In this document: positions 59,919 through 64,000 of the stretch, one piece after another
Position numbering within the stretch: position 1 is the first letter of the stretch
Layout: each line of letters starts with the position of its first letter
Origin: Streptomyces sp. CT34
Lineage (GTDB): Bacteria > Actinomycetota > Actinomycetes > Streptomycetales > Streptomycetaceae
DNA: 64,000 nt
Reading direction: 5' to 3'
Assembly (NCBI RefSeq): GCF_000805335.1
Contig: NZ_KN708638.1
Location: 7,906,000-7,969,999 of the forward strand
The notes under the pieces: model-generated
Told to the model about the DNA's origin: nothing
Seen by the model: the letters and a program-made list of their open reading frames with translations, nothing else
Database searches by the model: none
Made by a program: the position numbers and the translations under genes

Positions 59919-60209
59919 CTAGATGCGGAAGAGCTCCTCCAGCGTCGCCTGCGCCTTCTCGCCGCCGCGCACCGCCTCCACGACGGCCTGGTGGAAGGCC
60001 CGGCTGTCCTCCTCCGAATGGCAGGGCACGGGGCTGCCGACCATGGTGTACCAGTCCGAGGACCCGGTGTACTGCACGGCCACGTGCGCCTCGTCCTCCG
60101 ACCACGTCGTGTGAATGGTCAGGTCGCCCTGCATCGGGCCGATCTCCTCGGTGTGCACCGCGCCGGGGCGGGCGTGGATCCCCACCGTGGTCCAAGATGC
60201 CCAGGTCAT
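59919..60209 (-). CDS. Small conserved protein of unknown function
   Basis: A 96-residue acidic soluble protein, MTWASWTTVGIHARPGAVH, then DLTIHTTWSEDEAHVAVQYT and WYTMVGSPVPCHSEEDSRAF, ending in an amphipathic helix (EKAQATLEELFRI). The ATG follows GAGGGGAAC. Sequence suggests a small beta-sheet with a C-terminal helix. It looks like a typical Streptomyces hypothetical protein; function unknown. The 281-bp gap toward the dehydrogenase gene shows no recognisable element. Confidence 0.72.
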   Translation of the reverse strand: MTWASWTTVGIHARPGAVHTEEIGPMQGDLTIHTTWSEDEAHVAVQYTGSSDWYTMVGSPVPCHSEEDSRAFHQAVVEAVRGGEKAQATLEELFRI

Positions 60210-60490
60210 GATGTTCCCCTCGGTCCCAAGGGCCTCGGCCGGCAGCCGGGCGCGGTGTTTCAAGTCTGGCACCTGAGGTGCGGTGGCGCACCGTATCGAC
60301 AGGCCGCCATGGCCCCCGCTCACCGCGTCACCATCGCTCCTCCATCCTGCCGTCACGCAGTCGTCACACAGGGTGCCGGCGGGCCGGCCGGTCAGCGGCC
60401 CCGCAGCGTGCCCGGTCCGCCGCCGGCGGTCCGGTGACCTTCGGGGGCAGCCGGGCCCAGGGGGCGTACGGGGCCCGGGGTGCGGGCGGC

Positions 60491-61474
60491 CTATCCGGCC
60501 AGGACGCGGGCGCGGCACTCGGCCGGGGTGCCCCAGGCGTCCCGCAGCGGGCGGGCCTTGCGGAGCCGGAGGGAGAGGTCCGGCTCGTCCGTGTAGCCGA
60601 GCGCGCCGTGCAGTTGGAGCGCGGTGCGCGCCGCGGCATAGCACGCCTCGCCCGCCGCCACCTTCGCCGCCGCGATCTCCGCGCCGGCGCGGGCGGCGTC
60701 CCGGGCCAGCGCCAGGGCTGCCGCATGGACCAGCGGCCGGACGAACTCCAGGGCGAGCAGGGTGTCGGCCAGCCGGTGCCTCACCGCCTGGAACGAGCCG
60801 ATCGGCACCGCGAACTGGGTGCGCCGCTTGACGTGGGCGACGGTCTCGTCCAGCAGGGCGTGGCCCAGGCCGAGCGCCTGGGCCGCGGTGAGCAGCCGGG
60901 CGGTGTCGGTGGCGTATGCGGCGGCTGCGGTGACCGCCGGGCCACGGGCGAGGACGGTGCCGCCGAGCGGGCGGAACAGCCGCCGGGCGGGGTCGAGCGT
61001 GGGCTGCACCGGGCCGTGGGACTCGGTGCGGCACGCCGTGTCACCCCGGACGACGAAGACCGCGTCGGCGGCGTCCGCGTCCAGCGCGAACGGCGCACCG
61101 TCCGCGCACAGCCCGACGACCGCGTCACCGGAGGCGATCCGGGGCAGCCAGGCGACCGCCGCCCCGGTCTCGCCGAGGCGGTCCAGGAAGGCCGCGGCGG
61201 CGGCCGTCTCCACCAGCGGGCCGGGTACCGCATGACGGCCCAACTCGACGTAGACGACGGCGAGTTCGAGGGGGAGCGGGCCCAGTCCCTCGTATGCCTG
61301 GGGGACCGCGAGGGCGAACACCCCGGTCTCCGCGAGCCGCGCCCACAGGTCGCGGCCCGGCTTGTGCTCCCCGGTAGCCCAGGCCCGTACGGCGGCCGGG
61401 GTGTCGGACGCGCCGAGCATCCCGTCCAGTGTCCGCGCGAACTCCCGCTGCTCGTCGGTCAGGAGGAACCGCAT
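60491..61474 (-). CDS. Acyl-CoA dehydrogenase (short, FadE-like subunit)
   Basis: A 327-residue acyl-CoA dehydrogenase: MRFLLTDEQREFARTLDGML at the N-terminus, VAHVKRRTQFAVPIGSFQAV in the helical domain and LHGALGYTDEPDLSLRLRKA near the C-terminus. It is shorter than canonical members and lacks the usual EGTSEIQ-type catalytic Glu near the C-terminus. Such proteins work as heterodimers with a second, larger dehydrogenase, and indeed its ATG overlaps the stop of the neighbouring dehydrogenase (ATGA). Likely acts on steroid side-chain or branched acyl-CoA as in mycobacterial FadE pairs (family knowledge, inference). Confidence 0.88.
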   Translation of the reverse strand: MRFLLTDEQREFARTLDGMLGASDTPAAVRAWATGEHKPGRDLWARLAETGVFALAVPQAYEGLGPLPLELAVVYVELGRHAVPGPLVETAAAAAFLDRLGETGAAVAWLPRIASGDAVVGLCADGAPFALDADAADAVFVVRGDTACRTESHGPVQPTLDPARRLFRPLGGTVLARGPAVTAAAAYATDTARLLTAAQALGLGHALLDETVAHVKRRTQFAVPIGSFQAVRHRLADTLLALEFVRPLVHAAALALARDAARAGAEIAAAKVAAGEACYAAARTALQLHGALGYTDEPDLSLRLRKARPLRDAWGTPAECRARVLAG

Positions 61475-62643
61475 CAGCGGCGTCCCTTCGGCAGGCCGAG
61501 CAGCCGCTCGGCGATGATGTCCCGCTGGATCTCATTGGTGCCCGCGTAGATCGGGCCGGCGAGGGAGAAGGTGTAGCCCTCGGCCCAACTGCCGTGTGCG
61601 GGAGCCTCGTCGGCGCCGTCGGCGAGGGTGCCGTAGGGGCCGAGGAGATCCAGGGCGGTCTCGTGCAGGGCGATGTCCAGCTCGGACCAGAAGACCTTGT
61701 TGAGGCTGGACTCGGCACCCAGGGTGCCACCGGCGGCGAGGCGCGAGGCGTTGGCGTAGGCGAACAGCCGGTAGGCGCGGGCGCCGATCACGGCGTCGGC
61801 GACCCGGTCGCGCAGCGCCGTGTCGCCGGGGTCGGCCGCCTCGCGCCACAGCGCGGTCAGCCGGTCGGCGGCGGCCGTGAAACGGCCCGGACTGCGCAGG
61901 GTCAGTCCGCGTTCGTTGCCGGTGGTGCTCATCGCGATCCGCCAGCCCTGGCCCGGCTCGCCGATGACATCCGCGTCGGGGACGAACACCTCGTCGAGGA
62001 AGAGTTCGGCGAAGGCCGGCTTGCCGTCCAGCCGGCCGATGGGCCGCACCGTCACACCCGGCGCGTCCAGCGGGAACATCAGATACGTCAGGCCCTGGTG
62101 CGGCCTGGCGGTGCCCGGCTCGCTGCGGAACAGGCCGAAGGCGCGGTCGGCGAAGGCGGCCCGGGACGACCAGGTCTTCTGGCCGCTCAGCAGCCAGCCG
62201 CCGTCGGTCCGTACGGCCGTGGAGCGCAGCGAGGCCAGGTCCGAGCCCGACTCCGGCTCGGACCACGCCTGTGCCCAGATCACCTCGCCGGTGGCCATCG
62301 GGCCCAGGACGCGGGCGCGTTGCTCCTCCGTGCCGTGCTCGAAGAGGGTCGGTGCGAGGAGGCTGATGCCGTTCTGGCCGACCCGGCCGGGCGCGCCGGC
62401 GGCGTAGTACTCCTCCTCGAAGATCAGCCACTGGAGGAGGGAGGCGCCCCGGCCGCCGTACTCCTCGGGCCAGGAGACCACCGACCAGCGGTCGGCGGCG
62501 AGCCGGCGCTCCCAGTCGCGGTGCGCGGCGAATCCCTCGCGGGTCTCCAGCGATGGGAGGGGGGCCGCGGGTACGTTCTCGGTGAGCCAGGACCGCGCTG
62601 CGGCTCGGAAGGCGTCGTCGGCGGCGGTGAAGTCGAGATCCAT
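61474..62643 (-). CDS. Acyl-CoA dehydrogenase (catalytic subunit)
   Basis: 389 residues with MDLDFTAADDAFRAAARSWL, WPEEYGGRGASLLQWLIFEE, QAWSEPESGSDLASLRSTAV (FAD/substrate-binding) and the C-terminal IYAGTNEIQRDIIAERLLG, which corresponds to the catalytic region. It forms the upstream member of an overlapping dehydrogenase pair and follows the enoyl-CoA hydratase by 31 bp. The three genes make one beta-oxidation-like operon on the minus strand with a TetR-type operator before the hydratase. Confidence 0.9.
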   Translation of the reverse strand: MDLDFTAADDAFRAAARSWLTENVPAAPLPSLETREGFAAHRDWERRLAADRWSVVSWPEEYGGRGASLLQWLIFEEEYYAAGAPGRVGQNGISLLAPTLFEHGTEEQRARVLGPMATGEVIWAQAWSEPESGSDLASLRSTAVRTDGGWLLSGQKTWSSRAAFADRAFGLFRSEPGTARPHQGLTYLMFPLDAPGVTVRPIGRLDGKPAFAELFLDEVFVPDADVIGEPGQGWRIAMSTTGNERGLTLRSPGRFTAAADRLTALWREAADPGDTALRDRVADAVIGARAYRLFAYANASRLAAGGTLGAESSLNKVFWSELDIALHETALDLLGPYGTLADGADEAPAHGSWAEGYTFSLAGPIYAGTNEIQRDIIAERLLGLPKGRR

Positions 62644-62674
62644 CAGTCGTCAACTCCCTTGACGGCGCGTCCCA

Positions 62675-63559
62675 TTACGCTCCCGTCTGCCGGGGGCGGG
62701 GTGGGCCGTCCGCGGCATGCCGGCGCATCGCCGCGATGTCCACGCCGGCGAGCGGGTCCGCCGCGGTCTCCGCGTTGTGGGCGTGTGCGAGGTGGTGCAG
62801 CCCGAAGACCGAGTCCAGTCCGGTGTGCAGGCCCTGAAGGTCCTCGGCCTGGTTGACCGCGCGCTTGGCCAGGGCCAGTCCCAGCCGGGGCATCTCGGCG
62901 ATCCGCAGCGCCAACTCGGCGGCACACTCGGCCAGTTCGGCGCGCGCCACGACGCGGTTGACCATGCCCACCTCGTACGCCCGCTGTGCGGTCATCCGGT
63001 CGCCGGTGTAGAGGAACTCCTTGGCGATCCGCGGCGGCATCACCCACGGGTGGGCGAAGTACTCCACGCCGGGGATCCCCATCCGTACGACCGGGTCGGC
63101 GAAGAAGGCGTCCTCGGAGGCGACGATCAGATCGCAGACCCAGGCGAGCATCAACCCGCCCGCCACGCAGGCCCCTTGGACGGCGGCCAGGACGGGTTTG
63201 GGCAGCTCCCGCCAGCGGCGGCACATCCCCAGGTAGACCTCGGACTCGCGGGCGAAGCGGCTCTCCGCCCCCTCCTTGTCCGAGTGATCCCACCACAGTC
63301 CCGCCGTGCGGTCGAAGGGCAGATGGGCGTCGCGTTCGGGGGTGCCGATGTCATGGCCCGCGGAGAAGTGCCGGCCCGCGCCGGCGAGCACCACGACCTG
63401 CACGTCGTTGTCGTCGGCGGCGCGGTAGAAGGCGCGGTCCAGGGCGTAGGTCATCGCGGAATTCTGGGCGTTGCGGTAGTCCGGGCGGTTCATCGTGACG
63501 GTGGCGACCGGGCCGTGCCGCTCGTAGCGCACGACGGAGGTGTCCTCGCCGGAGGTCAT
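62675..63559 (-). CDS. Enoyl-CoA hydratase/isomerase-family protein
   Basis: A 294-residue crotonase: RHFSAGHDIGTPERD (oxyanion-hole region), VQGACVAGGLMLAWVCDLIV and FADPVVRMGIPGVEYFAHP. The Glu typical of hydratases at the GxxGxE positions is not obvious, so it might be a hydrolase, isomerase or a variant hydratase. The ATG at 63559 was chosen over 63580 for the GGAAGGAG upstream. First gene of a minus-strand operon with two acyl-CoA dehydrogenases. Confidence 0.9.
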   Translation of the reverse strand: MTSGEDTSVVRYERHGPVATVTMNRPDYRNAQNSAMTYALDRAFYRAADDNDVQVVVLAGAGRHFSAGHDIGTPERDAHLPFDRTAGLWWDHSDKEGAESRFARESEVYLGMCRRWRELPKPVLAAVQGACVAGGLMLAWVCDLIVASEDAFFADPVVRMGIPGVEYFAHPWVMPPRIAKEFLYTGDRMTAQRAYEVGMVNRVVARAELAECAAELALRIAEMPRLGLALAKRAVNQAEDLQGLHTGLDSVFGLHHLAHAHNAETAADPLAGVDIAAMRRHAADGPPRPRQTGA

Positions 63560-63572
63560 CGGCGACTCCTTC

Positions 63573-63588
63573 CCTAACAAGTGTTTGG
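63573..63588. promoter_or_regulatory. TetR-type operator before the enoyl-CoA hydratase operon
   Basis: CCTAACAAGTGTTTGG is palindromic at 12 of 16 positions and lies 14 bp before the hydratase ATG and 64 bp before the divergent remnant. AACA...TGTT sites of this kind are bound by TetR regulators of fatty-acid and CoA-ester catabolism. No regulator gene is next to it in the window. Confidence 0.5.
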
Positions 63589-63652
63589 TAGATTAATGTA
63601 CGGCCATGAGCGGCGTCGAGGCCCCACCACCGCAGGGAGCTTCCGCACCGGG

Positions 63653-63902
63653 TACCGCGGCCGGCTGCGGGCCGGCCTCACCGGGGAGTTCGCGGACCTG
63701 CGGGGCCGCGCCGGCCCCGGTACGGAACACGGGGCGCGCCGAACTCCCCGCCCGGGAACGGCACATGGCCGCCGTACGCGAGGGCCGGACCCGCGTCGGC
63801 CGGCCCGTCGCGTACGGCGGCCGGGGGGCGCCCCCGGCCCCGCAGGTCGCGGACACCATCGCCGAGCGGGTGCTCGGCCGGCCGAAGGAGGCACCGGCAT
63901 GA
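63653..63902 (+). pseudogene. Collapsed acyl-CoA dehydrogenase
   Basis: Three pieces of one gene in different frames. YRGRLRAGLTGEFADLRGR, then AGPGTEHGA (frame of 63653) is an N-terminal helix region; ARERHMAAVREGRTRVGRPV with AYGGRGAPPAPQ (another frame, about 63745-63837) corresponds to the next conserved block; directly fused to it is VADTIAERVLGRPKEAPA, the extreme C-terminus of such enzymes. A frameshift and deletion of roughly 900-1000 bp of the central catalytic part have occurred. The stop overlaps the next start by ATGA, a leftover of the original operon. Confidence 0.7.
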
Positions 63903-64000
63903 CCCCACCGCCCTACGTACCCGGTCACGATCTGCTCGGCGGCCGGACGGCGGTCATCACCGCCGCGGCCGGGGCGGGCATCGGCGGGGGCCCCCCCCCG
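63899..64000 (+). CDS. SDR-family oxidoreductase, N-terminal fragment
   Basis: TPPPYVPGHDLLGGRTAVIT and AAAGAGIGG are the start of a short-chain dehydrogenase with the TGxxxGxG-type nucleotide loop (here AAGAGIGG). The gene runs off the 3' end. The last bases are a run of G and C (ggcgggggcccccccccg) where relatives read GGxTAR, so sequence errors at a contig edge are likely. Context with beta-oxidation genes suggests a 3-hydroxyacyl-CoA or steroid dehydrogenase. Confidence 0.75.
   Translation, partial: MTPPPYVPGHDLLGGRTAVITAAAGAGIGGGPPP

Overview
The window is high-GC actinobacterial DNA and almost certainly comes from Streptomyces. The reasons are very high third-position GC, GTG/TTG starts with GTGA/ATGA stop-start overlaps, a gamma-butyrolactone synthase/receptor pair, a signal-peptide-less high-affinity [NiFe] hydrogenase operon, DUF4232 lipoproteins and several multidomain PAS/GAF/SpoIIE phosphatases. 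No rRNA, tRNA, CRISPR array, intact transposon or phage module was seen. The last ~20 bases are an anomalous G/C homopolymer run, so the 3' end may be a contig edge.

Layout. 0-6.6 kb: 3' end of a peptide deformylase, a TetR regulator divergent from an acyl-CoA dehydrogenase, then the glyoxylate branch gcl-hyi-glxR (glyoxylate to tartronate semialdehyde to glycerate), with a shared operator-like palindrome before gcl and hyi. 7-11.5 kb: an HD hydrolase, a small conserved protein, a tandem-repeat spacer and a DNA alkylation-repair operon (Ada-AlkA fusion, Ogt, 2OG-Fe(II) oxygenase). 11.5-16.1 kb: AfsA-type butyrolactone synthase divergent from its TetR-type receptor with an ARE-like box between them, then an MFS exporter carrying three carboxypeptidase-regulatory-like domains. 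16.2-18.9 kb: a GntR remnant, a Gfo/Idh oxidoreductase and a DUF4232 lipoprotein preceded by three 11-bp direct repeats.

19.1-32.4 kb is the centrepiece: a co-directional group 1h-type [NiFe] hydrogenase operon. It holds the small and large subunits, a NifU-like protein, three conserved proteins of unknown function, a maturation protease, a 33-residue microprotein and hypA-hypB-hypF-hypC-hypD-hypE. Most junctions overlap by 4-8 bp, so assembly and maturation of the atmospheric-H2 uptake enzyme look translationally coupled. The accessory block (22.1-25.4 kb) is the best place for undescribed biology.

32.4-50.7 kb: AraC regulator, secreted lipase, Tat-exported Dyp peroxidase, an acyl-CoA carboxylase epsilon-like protein, a deletion scar fusing a truncated MFS gene to a truncated ArsR gene, an amino-acid permease, a SpoIIE phosphatase plus orphan MASE1 sensor, split LigD ligase and polymerase genes, a His-rich secreted protein, an acyl-CoA ligase, a PAS-PAS-GAF-SpoIIE protein and a second permease. 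51-60 kb: a Cache-PAS-GAF-SpoIIE-HATPase sensor, an ACS-type MFS transporter, a second scar (MarR against an unidentified gene tail), another MFS transporter and an M4 metalloprotease. 60.5-64 kb: two acyl-CoA dehydrogenases and an enoyl-CoA hydratase on the minus strand, divergent from a collapsed acyl-CoA dehydrogenase pseudogene and the start of an SDR gene.

A recurring theme is local deletion. Two scars each join the 3' parts of two divergently oriented genes after loss of their shared 5'/promoter region, and there are also a gutted dehydrogenase, a GntR tail and an AlkA domain lacking its catalytic loop.
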